Made by a program: the position numbers and the translations under genes. Below are positions 17,041-26,473 of a DNA stretch of 64,000 nt, one piece after another. The number at the start of each line of letters is the position of its first letter. Position 1 is the first letter of the stretch. The notes below the pieces were generated by a model that searched no databases, was not told where the DNA came from, and worked only from the letters and a program-made list of their open reading frames with translations. This stretch comes from JAJYKC01 sp035545735. GTDB lineage: Bacteria; Acidobacteriota; Terriglobia; Bryobacterales; Bryobacteraceae. The stretch lies in the NCBI GenBank assembly GCA_035545735.1, contig DASZXS010000027.1, positions 186,001 through 250,000 on the forward strand, read 5' to 3'.

Positions 17041-20000
17041 TGAGTCCTGTCGCGCACAGGCGCTCGATACATCACGGTCCTTCATTGTGCAAGCCCCCGC
17101 GGGCTCCGGGAAAACCGAACTTCTGATCCGGCGCTACCTCGCGCTGCTTGCGCGGGTAAACGAGCCGGAGTCGATTGTTGCGATCACTTTCACCCGGAAA
17201 GCCGCGGCGGAGATGGCTTCGCGCGTTTTGAAAACACTGCGGGACGCCGCGGAAAACACGCCGGTTTCTTCTTCGCATGAACAGCGCACGCGCGAACTGG
17301 CAGTCGAGGCGTTGCGCCGCGGCCGCGCCCTGGGCTGGCGCCTCCACGACAACCCGGCGCGTCTCCAGATCCAGACCATTGATTCGCTCTGTGCGCGCAT
17401 CGCCAGCGCGATGCCGTGGGTCGCCCGGTTAGGCGCGCTTCCGGGCTTTACCGAGCAGCCGGAGCCGCTGTATCGCGAGGCCGCCCGGGAGACTCTTCGC
17501 CTTCTCGAAAGCGATCCCGAAGTCGGCGGGGCCGTCGCCACGCTGCTAATGCATTGCGACAACCGCGCCTCCTTGGTGATCGATTTAGTCGCGGGCATGC
17601 TGGGACGGCGCGACCAGTGGCTGGAATGGACGGAGAAGGCGCGCCGCGATCCGGCGGAGACGCGGGCGGAATTTGAGCGCCGCTTGCGTCAGGTGTCCAC
17701 GAATTGTCTGAACCGGCTGGATCAGCAATTTCCCCACGAGTGCCGCGCGGACACGATGGACTTGGCGCGAAGCGCGGCGGCCCAGTTAGGCGGTTCCCCG
17801 GATTTGGCGGCTTTTCCCGGCGTGGAGGTGGAGAGCGTTCCGGTTTGGAAAGAGCTCGCCGCGCTTCTTCTCAAGAAGGATGGCGGGTGGCGGCAGAACC
17901 CCCCAAGAGGCTGGCGTCCAAACCCCCGCGAGAAGATGGTTTGGTCCCGCGTACTCGGGCAGCTTGGCAGGCTCGGTGAACTGGCCGGTACGTTCGATGA
18001 TCTGCTTCGTCTTCCACCCACCGCGTTCACGGACGAACAGTGGGAGGTGATGACGGCTGCCTTCGATGTGCTCCGCATAGCGGTGGCGCAACTCAAGATT
18101 CTTTTCCGGAAGCAAGGACAGATCGATTTCAACGAGTTGAATTCGTCCGCTGCGCTCGCGCTGGGGAGCTTCGATCAGCCGACGGACCTCGGCCTCGTCC
18201 TGGGTGAAAAAATCGAACACCTTCTCCTCGATGAATTTCAGGACACATCCCGCGCGCAGTTCGATCTCATCCTGCGCGTAACCTCCGGCTGGTATACGGG
18301 CGATGGGCGGACGCTATTTCTGGTAGGCGATCCGATGCAGTCCATCTACCGTTTCCGGCAGGCCGAGGTTGGGTTATTTGAGGAGGCGCGGCAGCATGGA
18401 ATCGGCGGCGTGGAGTTGGTTCCACTCTCCTTGAGCGCCAATTTCCGCTCCGGCGAGGGGGTGGTGTCGTGGGTGAACCGGATCTTCGATCGTCTGATGC
18501 CGGCTTCTTCGAATCCCAATTCCGGGGATGTGCCATTCAGCGCTTCGGAAGCGACGCGAGACGAGATTCAGGCGATTGTGTCCGTCCATGGGTTTGTCGA
18601 AGACGAATCCGGCGACGAGCAGGCGATACGCGCCCTCGATATCATCCGCGGGGTCCCCGCGGACAGAACGATCGGAGTTCTCGCGCGAACGCGTAACAAC
18701 CTGACGGCGATTGTGCGTCATTTGCGCCGGAATTCTATCCCGTTTCAGGCCGTTGAGCTGGACTCTCTCGCCCGGCGGCCGGTCATTGAAGATCTGCTAT
18801 CGCTCACCTTCGCCCTGCTTCATCCCGCGGCCCGGATCGCGTGGCTCTCTATTCTGCGTGCGCCGTGGTGCGGGCTGTCTTTGGTAGATCTGGAGGCGAT
18901 CGCCGGCGCCGACAAGATTTCACCCGTTTGGGAACTGGCGCTCAAGAATCTGAATTTGCTCTCGTCCGGCGGGCAAGTGCGCCTGAGGCGGATTGCGCCG
19001 GTGATTCACCAGGCCCTCGCCGAGCGCGGCAAACGCCCGCTCCGGTCGCTGGTCGAGGACGCGTGGCGGGCGTTGGGCGGCCCGCAATGCGCCGGCGGTG
19101 ACGCCGACTTGGATGACGCCGAGGCCTTTCTTGGTTTGTTGGAGCAACTGGAGACGGGGGGCGATTTGGGGGATTTCGAGCTCCTGCGCGATTGCACGAA
19201 AAGTCTTTTTGCCGAGCCCGACCCGCGCGCGGGCGAGCATGTTCAACTCATGACGATCCATAAGGCGAAGGGACTGGAGTTCGACGTGGTGATTCTTCCC
19301 GAGCTGCACCGCAGTGGCAAATCGGGTTCGCGAATGCTCCTTGCGTGGATGGACAATGGCGACGGAATTCTTGCGGCGCCCGTTCCGCCGGCCGGTGTGG
19401 ACGATGAGCCTATTTATGATTACGTGAACAGCTCGGAGAGGAGGAAAGAACAGTCCGAGTTAAATCGCCTCCTCTACGTCGCCGCAACACGCGCGCGGCG
19501 CGAGCTACACTTGCTCGGCTCGGCGTCTCGTAAGATCGATGGTTCCCTGGGGCAGCCGAAGCGCGACACGTTTCTGGGTATGCTGTGGCCCGACATTGGA
19601 GCGGAATTCGCGGCGAGTCTCACCACCGCTGCCGCCGCGGGCGGTCCGCGTGCCGGTGGATCCGCGCGGGTACTGCGGAGATTTCCGGAAAATTGGGTCA
19701 CGCCTCCGTTTGCGGCGCCTGTCGAATGGACCCAGACCGTGGCGTCTCCGCCCTCGGCCGCGGAACAGATCAGCTATGAATGGGTCGGCAACACACTTCG
19801 TTATGTGGGCACCGTGCTGCATGCTTTTCTGGAGCGGATCGCGCGCGAGGGCGTCGCGCAGTGGGAAGGCGTCCCTCTCTCCCGGTATCGCTCCGCTTTT
19901 CGCGCGGCCTTGAGCAACGAGGGCGTCCCTGAAGAAGAAATGGACAGCGCAATTGCCCGGGTGGGGAAGGCGATTTCTCAATGTTTAGCCGACTCGCGCG

Positions 20001-20356
20001 GCCGGTGGATCTTCGACGCTCACAGCGAGGCGCAAAACGAACTCGCGATCAGCGGCGTCGCCGGCGGCCAGGTGGTGGAGGCGAGAATCGATCGCACGTT
20101 CGTCGATGAGCGCGGCGTCCGGTGGATCATCGACTACAAGAGCACGTCGCATAGGGGCGGCGGCACGGAAGCTTTTCTCGAGGAGCAACTCCAGCGGCAC
20201 ACCGCACAACTCAATCGGTATGCGGCTATCTTCGCGCTCCGGGAGGAGCGTCCCATCAAACTCGGGTTGTATTTTCCTCTCCTGAATGAATGGCGGGAGT
20301 GGGACGCGCCGCGCCCGGAAAGACGCGCGGCGGTGCAAGCATCCCTGTTCGATTGA
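17030..20356 (+). CDS. AddA-like UvrD-family helicase-nuclease
   Basis: The ATG at 17030, preceded by GGAGA inside the end of the previous gene, gives 1108 residues. Superfamily 1 motifs are all visible: Walker A FIVQAPAGSGKTELL (about 18-32), ITFTRKAAAEMASRV (Ia), LLLDEFQDTSRAQFD (Walker B), FLVGDPMQSIYRFRQAE (III), LMTIHKAKGLEFDVVILPE (V) and LLYVAATRARRELHLLG (VI). The C-terminus has a RecB-type nuclease (EARIDRTFV, RWIIDYKSTSH). It is thus a translocating 3'-5' helicase with nuclease, the motor partner of the AddB-like protein. The gene stops one base before the convergent ADOP gene ends. RecBCD genes were not seen in the window, so this is the candidate end-resection enzyme. Confidence 0.92.
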   Translation: MTADESCRAQALDTSRSFIVQAPAGSGKTELLIRRYLALLARVNEPESIVAITFTRKAAAEMASRVLKTLRDAAENTPVSSSHEQRTRELAVEALRRGRALGWRLHDNPARLQIQTIDSLCARIASAMPWVARLGALPGFTEQPEPLYREAARETLRLLESDPEVGGAVATLLMHCDNRASLVIDLVAGMLGRRDQWLEWTEKARRDPAETRAEFERRLRQVSTNCLNRLDQQFPHECRADTMDLARSAAAQLGGSPDLAAFPGVEVESVPVWKELAALLLKKDGGWRQNPPRGWRPNPREKMVWSRVLGQLGRLGELAGTFDDLLRLPPTAFTDEQWEVMTAAFDVLRIAVAQLKILFRKQGQIDFNELNSSAALALGSFDQPTDLGLVLGEKIEHLLLDEFQDTSRAQFDLILRVTSGWYTGDGRTLFLVGDPMQSIYRFRQAEVGLFEEARQHGIGGVELVPLSLSANFRSGEGVVSWVNRIFDRLMPASSNPNSGDVPFSASEATRDEIQAIVSVHGFVEDESGDEQAIRALDIIRGVPADRTIGVLARTRNNLTAIVRHLRRNSIPFQAVELDSLARRPVIEDLLSLTFALLHPAARIAWLSILRAPWCGLSLVDLEAIAGADKISPVWELALKNLNLLSSGGQVRLRRIAPVIHQALAERGKRPLRSLVEDAWRALGGPQCAGGDADLDDAEAFLGLLEQLETGGDLGDFELLRDCTKSLFAEPDPRAGEHVQLMTIHKAKGLEFDVVILPELHRSGKSGSRMLLAWMDNGDGILAAPVPPAGVDDEPIYDYVNSSERRKEQSELNRLLYVAATRARRELHLLGSASRKIDGSLGQPKRDTFLGMLWPDIGAEFAASLTTAAAAGGPRAGGSARVLRRFPENWVTPPFAAPVEWTQTVASPPSAAEQISYEWVGNTLRYVGTVLHAFLERIAREGVAQWEGVPLSRYRSAFRAALSNEGVPEEEMDSAIARVGKAISQCLADSRGRWIFDAHSEAQNELAISGVAGGQVVEARIDRTFVDERGVRWIIDYKSTSHRGGGTEAFLEEQLQRHTAQLNRYAAIFALREERPIKLGLYFPLLNEWREWDAPRPERRAAVQASLFD

Positions 20357-20357
20357 G

Positions 20358-22817
20358 TTATTCGTACCGCAGCGCGACCATCGGGTCGACTTTGGTTGCC
20401 CGTCTTGCCGGGATATAACAGGCCACGGCAGCGACGGCGAGCAGCGCGGCGGTCATCGCTACAAACGTCGCAGGGTCGAAAGCGCTGACGCCGAACAGCA
20501 GGCCGCTGAGGAGACGGGTGAGAGCGAAGGCTCCAACCGCCCCGGCCGCCACTCCTGCCAGGGCTATACTCATTCCTTGCCGGATCACCATACCCAGAAC
20601 GTCCGCCGCGCCCGCGCCCATCGCGATTCGTATCCCGAATTCCCCGGTGCGCTGGGCGACCGAGTAAGAAATGACTCCGTAAGTTCCCACGGCCGCGAGC
20701 ACCAATGCCGTCAATGAAAAAATGCTGAGCAGGAGCGTGAGAAAACGGGGGCGGCTCTGCGCGGCGGCGATGACATCTTCCATCGTCCGGACGTGGGAAA
20801 CGGGGAGGGAGGGATCCACCGCTCGAATTTCCCGGCGTCCCGTGGCCGCCAGCGAGCGTAGATCGCCCTTCGACTTCAGCAGCAGATAAGCTTCCGACAT
20901 TCCGCCGAAGGGTTGCGTCTGGCGGAGCGGGAAATAAAGCTCGGTGCCCGTGGGTTTGTCCAGCCCCGCATTCTTGATATCCGCCGCCACGCCCACCACT
21001 GTGTACCAGGGCCTGTCGTTGCCGCCCGGACGCACGCGCCGGCCGATGGGATTTTGGTTCGGCCAGTAGATGCGCGCCATGGTCTGATTGACGACGACGG
21101 ACTTGGGTGCGTCCTCCCCGTCGCGGCTGTCGAAGAATCGCCCGGCGATAAGCCGGACCCCCATCATTTGGAAATAGCTTTGGCCGACACCCTGGTAATA
21201 GTCGATATTCTCCAGGGGACCGCCGGGAACCGGCACGAAGCCCTCGATCGAAGTGTCGTTCGCGTTGATTGGCCTTATTGGAGGCAGGCCTGAAACCAGA
21301 GACGCCTCGACGCCCGGTATATGGGAACACCGCTCCAGCAGCGATTGCCAGAAGCCATTGATCGCCTTTGCGTCTTTGTAGTTTGCGCGCGGAAGCGAAA
21401 CCTGCATCGTGAGCACACCCCGGGGATCGAGGCCGGGGTTGACTTCCTGCAGCTTCCAGAAGGCGCGTACCATGAGGCCGCAGCCTATCAGCAGAACCAG
21501 GGCGAGCGAGAGTTCCCCCGCCACCAGCGTGCCGCGGAAACGGCTGGCGCCCGCGGTCGCTGTGGTGCGGTTCACTGACGCCTTTAAGGCGTCGTGTACG
21601 TTCTGCGTCACCACGTGAATGAGCGGAGCGAGTCCAAAGGCGACTCCGGTCGTGATGGAGACCGCCAGCGTGAAAAGCAGAACCGCCGGGTCGATTCCCG
21701 CGTGAAGAATCCGAGGAACGCTTCCCGCGTTAGTCGCTTTAATAACCTCGACGCCCGCGTAAGCCAACCCGACCCCAAGAGCGCCGCCCATCAGCGAGAG
21801 CAACACGCCTTCCACGGCGAGCTGAAGGGCCAGGCGCGAAGTCTCCGCCCCCATGGCTTTCCGGATGGCGATCTCCCGCTGGCGCGATTCCGAGCGCGCC
21901 AGCAGGAGATTGGCAACGTTCACGCACGCGATCAGGAGTACAAAGACGACCGCGCCCAACAGCATCAACATGGCCGGGCGCACCGTGCGGACCACTTCAT
22001 CCTGGAAGCCGTACGCGACAAGCGGATGATTCTTCGGATCGAAGGAATGAGTGTGCGGGGCTTTGGCTGCGCCCCACTGGCTCACCAGGCCTCTCAATTC
22101 GTCCAGTCCCTGGGGCAGCGTCGCGCCTGGGCGTAGACGTCCAACCAGATAGAGGAAATGGCTGCCGCGTCCTCCCGGATTTGCGGTGTCGATCTGAAGG
22201 GGAGACCAAAGATCGGGAGCATCTAATTCTCCCGGTGGAAACTCAAAGCCTTTGGACATCACGCCGATGATCGTGCACCGCTTTGCGTCCAGATGAACGT
22301 CGCGCCCAATCACCGAGGGATCGCCGCCATAAGCACCTTGCCAGAGGCCGTAAGAGATCACGGCGACGGCGGGCGCGCCGTATTTGTCGTCGGCGGGGGT
22401 GATCAGGCGTCCGAGAATGGGCTGCACTCCGAGCGAGTTCAGGAGGTTACCGGTGACGTAAGAAGCCGTAACGCGAACCGGATCCTTCACCGCCGTGAGA
22501 TTCGCGCCGCCGTTGGTCCATGCGTCAATCGATTCCCATCGTTTCGTTGCGTCGCGCCTTAAGTCAAGGTATTCCGGAGGCGAGATCCAGAAGCGGCGCA
22601 ATCCGCCGTTCGGGAAAGTCGGAAATTCGGAATAGATTCTCACCAGTTGTCCCGGGTCGCGATACGCCAGCGGACGCAGGATCACCGCATTCACTACGCT
22701 GAAGATCGCGGTGGCGCTGCCGATACCGAGGGCCAGGCAGATTACGGCGGCGGCAGTGAAGCCGGGATTCTTGGTCAGCATCCGCCGGCCGAAACGGACG
22801 TCCTGCAGAAGGTGCAT
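20358..22817 (-). CDS. ADOP family permease (MacB/FtsX-like)
   Basis: An 819-residue duplicated permease. It starts directly with DVRFGRRMLTKNPGFTAAAVICLALGIGSATAIF, that is without the cytoplasmic extension of the copy at 9587. Then follow a MacB-like periplasmic domain (GVQPILGRLITPADD, AYGGDPSVIGRDV), a helix block round VVFVLLIACVNVANLLLARSE, a second periplasmic domain and three final helices ending PARRATKVDPMVALRYE. No PadR gene or ATPase lies next to it. The gene downstream end is one base from the AddA-like gene. A weak ribosome-binding region precedes the ATG, so the exact start is somewhat uncertain. Confidence 0.9.
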   Translation of the reverse strand: MHLLQDVRFGRRMLTKNPGFTAAAVICLALGIGSATAIFSVVNAVILRPLAYRDPGQLVRIYSEFPTFPNGGLRRFWISPPEYLDLRRDATKRWESIDAWTNGGANLTAVKDPVRVTASYVTGNLLNSLGVQPILGRLITPADDKYGAPAVAVISYGLWQGAYGGDPSVIGRDVHLDAKRCTIIGVMSKGFEFPPGELDAPDLWSPLQIDTANPGGRGSHFLYLVGRLRPGATLPQGLDELRGLVSQWGAAKAPHTHSFDPKNHPLVAYGFQDEVVRTVRPAMLMLLGAVVFVLLIACVNVANLLLARSESRQREIAIRKAMGAETSRLALQLAVEGVLLSLMGGALGVGLAYAGVEVIKATNAGSVPRILHAGIDPAVLLFTLAVSITTGVAFGLAPLIHVVTQNVHDALKASVNRTTATAGASRFRGTLVAGELSLALVLLIGCGLMVRAFWKLQEVNPGLDPRGVLTMQVSLPRANYKDAKAINGFWQSLLERCSHIPGVEASLVSGLPPIRPINANDTSIEGFVPVPGGPLENIDYYQGVGQSYFQMMGVRLIAGRFFDSRDGEDAPKSVVVNQTMARIYWPNQNPIGRRVRPGGNDRPWYTVVGVAADIKNAGLDKPTGTELYFPLRQTQPFGGMSEAYLLLKSKGDLRSLAATGRREIRAVDPSLPVSHVRTMEDVIAAAQSRPRFLTLLLSIFSLTALVLAAVGTYGVISYSVAQRTGEFGIRIAMGAGAADVLGMVIRQGMSIALAGVAAGAVGAFALTRLLSGLLFGVSAFDPATFVAMTAALLAVAAVACYIPARRATKVDPMVALRYE

Positions 22818-22847
22818 AACCCATCTTGGAATGCATGGGTATGCGTT

Positions 22848-23882
22848 TCAAGGCTTTTCAGAGGCCGCGCCCGTAGAAACTTCCTGAATGTGGACGCCCG
22901 ACACAACTACGAAAGATCGCTCCAAAAAAGTGTCCAACTGCGCCGGAGGCCAGTGTTTGTAGGCCGCTTTGTCCGGCAGGAGCGCGGCTGGCAAAAAAGT
23001 AACAAACGGAGTCGACCCTTTTGGCGGCACGACAACGCTATAGGAACTGGCGGAGCTAAAAGCGAGATCGTTGAGGGCGTTAATCTGCGAAGCATAGCGG
23101 TCTGGAAACGCCTTTTCGACTCCCGGGACCAACAGAGCCTGGAACACGCCGGCGCCAGCCTGAACATCGCGCGAGCCATACGAGGCTGCGCCTACCGCTA
23201 TTCCCGCCACTGTCTCTATCAAGCGGCTTACGAAGTTTCGGCGGTCGTACGCTTCGCCATGGCTCTGGCTGCCGCGCACCAGCATCTTATCCACACCGGC
23301 GTGAAACGCGCTTCCATCGGCCGATACGCTGACGTTGTGCAGCAGAAATTGATTGGTCGGATTTAAATTCCGGACGACGACCTGAAACGCCAGGTACTGA
23401 TCGGCGACGTGGCGGCCGAAGTTGTCCGCGGTTACCTGCCAGGGAAGCAGCGTCATCACGCACGCAACATCGCCCGGCGCGAGATTGGCGGCAATGGCGG
23501 CGGTGAGGGATCCGGCGGCTTCCCGCGTTTCGCGGCCGTACTGCTCGGCGGTCTTGTTCTGGCGCGGAATCGCTTTGGCAACCGCCGCGGCGATGCCGGC
23601 GGGGTAGCGTGTGTTGGCGGAAAGTTCGGCGGCGAAGGCCCGCGCGTCAATGTCGATCCCTTTGACCGTGCGCAGTTGATTGAGAGTTCCGGCGAGCGTC
23701 GGCGGGGCGGACGGAACGGTGAGAGGCAGCGAGCAGGAAATGTAGTCGTCGATTTCTCCCGCGAGCATCGTGTGAACAATGCGGTCCTGGAGTTGTTGAA
23801 GCGCCATGGTGCTATCTTGCGCAAAGCAACCGAGCGCCAGAAACCAAAGACCGGACGAAAGAGCTAGCCTATACTTCTGCAT
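22848..23882 (-). CDS. Exported protein of unknown function
   Basis: The ATG at 23882 gives 344 residues with a clear signal peptide (YRLALSSGLWFLALGCFAQ). The mature part begins with a helical region, then QVTADNFGRHVADQYLAFQVVVRNLNPTNQFLLHNVSV at about 155-192, which reads like an Ig or C2-like beta domain in which a shared family phrase on accessory or 'rest of beta-sandwich' strands is often found. A Gly/Ala-rich, weakly hydrophobic stretch (VAGIAVGAASYGS) and a region with VVVPPKGSTPFVTFLP follow. No catalytic motif is visible and I do not recognise the family. It lies 30 bases upstream of the ADOP permease on the same strand, so the two may be cotranscribed. The longer in-frame extension upstream lacks a signal-like start and is not used. 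Confidence 0.65.
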   Translation of the reverse strand: MQKYRLALSSGLWFLALGCFAQDSTMALQQLQDRIVHTMLAGEIDDYISCSLPLTVPSAPPTLAGTLNQLRTVKGIDIDARAFAAELSANTRYPAGIAAAVAKAIPRQNKTAEQYGRETREAAGSLTAAIAANLAPGDVACVMTLLPWQVTADNFGRHVADQYLAFQVVVRNLNPTNQFLLHNVSVSADGSAFHAGVDKMLVRGSQSHGEAYDRRNFVSRLIETVAGIAVGAASYGSRDVQAGAGVFQALLVPGVEKAFPDRYASQINALNDLAFSSASSYSVVVPPKGSTPFVTFLPAALLPDKAAYKHWPPAQLDTFLERSFVVVSGVHIQEVSTGAASEKP

Positions 23883-24114
23883 TGTGTTTGTTTTTTCCTG
23901 AGCCCCTGGAACGGGCGGGCGTCCGCTGGCTCTTGCGGCCAAAATAGCGCGGAGCCCCCGCGCGCCGGCGGCCCAGCCGTTCCCTACTCGACTGATCTCA
24001 GGGACGATAAAAATCCTGGCGCGCGCGTGACCGTCGTTTCTCACGCTCCGGAATCCAGAACGCTTGGGATGCGCCGCGTTTTGTTGTAAATTGGAGCCCA
24101 AAGGACGGATTCCC
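23883..24114. other. Divergent intergenic region, 232 bases
   Basis: It separates the exported unknown (minus) from the beta-helix lipoprotein (plus). I see no RNA gene, repeat or convincing promoter pair. An AAAGGA element at about 24100-24105 is the ribosome-binding site of the lipoprotein gene. Confidence 0.5.
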
Positions 24115-25344
24115 ATGCTCATGCGCTTCGCCGCGTTGCTGTGCCTGCCCTTCGGTCTTTTCTGCCTGCCTTCCTGCACCAAGCACTCCACGGCTCTGTC
24201 CGCCGGCCCTGATTTTGAAAAAGACTTACAGTCGGCGCTGATTCAGGCAGCGCCAGGACAGGTGATTGACCTGCCGGAAGGAACGTTCGACATCACCGGC
24301 ACGCTGTCGCTCACCGTTCCCAACGTTACGATTCGCGGCAAAGGTATCGGCAGGACCGTGCTTTCGTACAAGAATCAGAAAACCGGCGCGGCGGGCATTC
24401 TCGCCACCGGCAACAATTTCACCCTGGAGGGACTTTCGATTCAGGACACCAGGGGAGATGCGGTGAAGGTCAACGGCGCGGATGGCGTGATCATTCGTAA
24501 AGTGCGGGCGGAATGGACGGGCGGCCCCAACGAGAAGAACGGCTCTTACGGGATCTATCCGGTTCAGTGCAAAAACGTGTTGATCGAAGACTCCGCCTCG
24601 TCGGGCGCGGCCGATGCCGGCATTTACGTCGGGCAGTCCAGGAATATTGTTGTGCGCCGGAATCGAGCCGAGTTTAACGTGGCGGGGATTGAGATTGAGA
24701 ACTCCGAGGATGCCGACGTCTACGACAACGTCGCCACCAACAACGCCGGCGGATTACTGGTGTTCAGCCTTCCGGACCTGCCCGTAAAGGGAAGCCGCAA
24801 CACCCGCGTGTTCAACAACGAGGTGTACGCCAATAACACGGAGAACTTTGCTCCCAAGGGGAACATCGTGGCCAAAGTCCCCACCGGCACAGGCGTTATC
24901 ATCATGGCGACTCACAAGGCGGAGGTTTTCAAAAACAACATTCACGACAACAACACCGTGAACATCTCGATCATCAGCTACCTTTCCACCGGCAATCCGC
25001 TGCATGACGCCTCTTACGATCCGTACGTATCGGATATCGAGGTGCGCGATAACCGCATCGGCGCCGGGGGAGAAAAACCGGCGGGCATCCTTGCCGGCGC
25101 TCTGGCGGCGAAGGTGGCCAAGCCTCTGCCCTCCATCCTGTGGGACGGAATCGTGGATACAGGGAAAGGCCCCGATCCGCACATCTGCATCCGGGGCAAC
25201 GGCGAGGCAAAGTTTCTGAACTACGACGCCGGCAATCAGTTCCGGAAACTGACCACGGACCTGAAAAGGCATGCCTGCGACCTGCCTGCGCTGGCCTCGG
25301 TGACATTCGCGGCCGCAACGACATCGCCTGGAAATACGGACTAA
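24115..25344 (+). CDS. Right-handed parallel beta-helix lipoprotein (TIGR03805-like)
   Basis: The ATG at 24115, preceded by AAAGGA, gives 409 residues with a lipoprotein signal (FGLFCLPSC). From about residue 50 the protein is a series of short beta-helix rungs: VPNVTIRGKGIGRTVLSY, NNFTLEGLSIQDT, ADGVIIRKVRAEWTG, CKNVLIEDSASSG, SRNIVVRRNRAEFN and SEDADVYDNVATNN. This matches the parallel beta-helix family that is regularly found beside, or fused to, a diheme cytochrome family (TIGR03805 with TIGR03806). The neighbour downstream is indeed such a cytochrome. Both are lipoproteins, so they probably act together at the membrane surface. The family's function is not known; polysaccharide binding or cleavage would be a guess from the fold alone. 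Confidence 0.85.
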   Translation: MLMRFAALLCLPFGLFCLPSCTKHSTALSAGPDFEKDLQSALIQAAPGQVIDLPEGTFDITGTLSLTVPNVTIRGKGIGRTVLSYKNQKTGAAGILATGNNFTLEGLSIQDTRGDAVKVNGADGVIIRKVRAEWTGGPNEKNGSYGIYPVQCKNVLIEDSASSGAADAGIYVGQSRNIVVRRNRAEFNVAGIEIENSEDADVYDNVATNNAGGLLVFSLPDLPVKGSRNTRVFNNEVYANNTENFAPKGNIVAKVPTGTGVIIMATHKAEVFKNNIHDNNTVNISIISYLSTGNPLHDASYDPYVSDIEVRDNRIGAGGEKPAGILAGALAAKVAKPLPSILWDGIVDTGKGPDPHICIRGNGEAKFLNYDAGNQFRKLTTDLKRHACDLPALASVTFAAATTSPGNTD

Positions 25345-25388
25345 GGTTGGAACGGCCCGCACACCCGGTAACACGCTATCGCTCCCGG

Positions 25389-26445
25389 ATGGCCGGTGCG
25401 GCGCTGCTTGTCCTTATGGCCGGATGCGGCAGGGATGTAAGAACTCATCTGCATGGCCCGTTTCCCGAGAAGTTGTCCGCCTGGAGGCTCTTTAGCGGAA
25501 ACCCGGCCAGTCTGACGCCGAATCGCGGCGTCGTTCCGTATGACCTGAACACGACGCTGTTTACCGATTACGCGACCAAACGCCGCTTCGTGTGGATGCC
25601 GCCCGGCACCGCGGCGGAATATCGCGCCGATGACGCGTTCGAATTTCCCAAGGGCGCGATTCTTTCCAAAACATTTTCATATCCGGATGCGGACCTGGGC
25701 AGCAGGGAGCGCCTGATTGAAACGCGGCTGCTGGTGAATACGGGGCAAGGCTGGGTTGCGCTTCCGTATGTGTGGAACGCGGCCCAGACGGAGGCCACGC
25801 TCCAAATCGTCGCGAGGCCGGTGGAAGTGAATTGGAGGAAGCCCTCCGGGGGCAACTACGATATCCACTATCAGGTGCCCAACGCCAATCAATGCAAGGA
25901 ATGCCACGACCGGAACAAAATTACAAAACCCATCGGTCCCAAGGCGCGGCATTTGAATCGCGAAATGACATATCCGGAGGGAACGTTCAACCAGCTCGTG
26001 TACTGGACGAAGATTGGGTATCTCCGGAGCGCGCCGGAGCCGGCCGAAGATATCGAAGCAGGCGGTCTGGGACGATCCCTCCACGGGCACGCTTGAAGCA
26101 CGCGCGCGCGCTTATCTCGACGTGAATTGCGCCCATTGTCATGCCCTCGACGGGGCGGCGAGCAACACGGGTCTCTTTCTCAGCGATCTCCAAAAGGACC
26201 CGATGCGGCTGGGCTTTTGCAAAACCCCCGTTGCCACCGGGAAGGCTTCCGCCGATATGCTCTTCGACGCGGTGCCGGGGCATCCCGACCTCTCCATCCT
26301 GGCCCACCGGATGTCGTCGATTGAGCCGAAGATCATGATGCCCGAGATTGGGCGGACCATCGTGCACAAAGAGGGCCTGCAGTTAATCCGCGAGTGGCTG
26401 GCGTCGCTGCGCGGAGGTTGCGAGGCTGGCCGGGCGAATATCTAG
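25389..26445 (+). pseudogene. Diheme c-type cytochrome lipoprotein (SO_2930/HNE_0200-like), frameshifted
   Basis: Two overlapping frames make up one family member. The first runs from the ATG at 25389 with a lipobox (LVLMAGC), through PNRGVVPYDLNTTLFTDYA and the first heme motif CKECH (about residue 170), to a TGA at 26094-26096. The second, shifted by +1, continues as VWDDPSTGTLEARARAYLDV and NCAHCH, the second heme motif, and on to 26445. The join must lie about 26040-26065, between 'PEPAED' and 'AVWDD'. With the shift repaired it would be about 350 residues, with two CxxCH hemes, paired with the beta-helix lipoprotein upstream. The shift may be a real inactivation or a sequencing error; both parts are otherwise intact, with no further stops. 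A TTG at 25347 is an alternative start. Confidence 0.8.
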
Positions 26446-26461
26446 ACGAGCCCGTCCGGTG

Positions 26462-26467
26462 TAGAAT
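26462..26467 (+). promoter_or_regulatory. -10 element of the Tat-exported TIM-barrel gene
   Basis: TAGAAT ends 6 bases before the ATG at 26474, with no Shine-Dalgarno between. A leaderless transcript is predicted. The -35 region is poor. Confidence 0.4.
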
Positions 26468-26473
26468 CTTCGC

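Noticed and set aside
20134..21330. Open frame of 398 residues on the minus strand across the AddA-like end and the ADOP permease
   Set aside because: It lies in another frame of the ADOP gene and runs on antisense to the AddA-like nuclease; composition is that of a shadow.
23883..24191. A longer N-terminus for the exported unknown
   Set aside because: The added part lacks signal features and runs over the start of the divergent lipoprotein gene.
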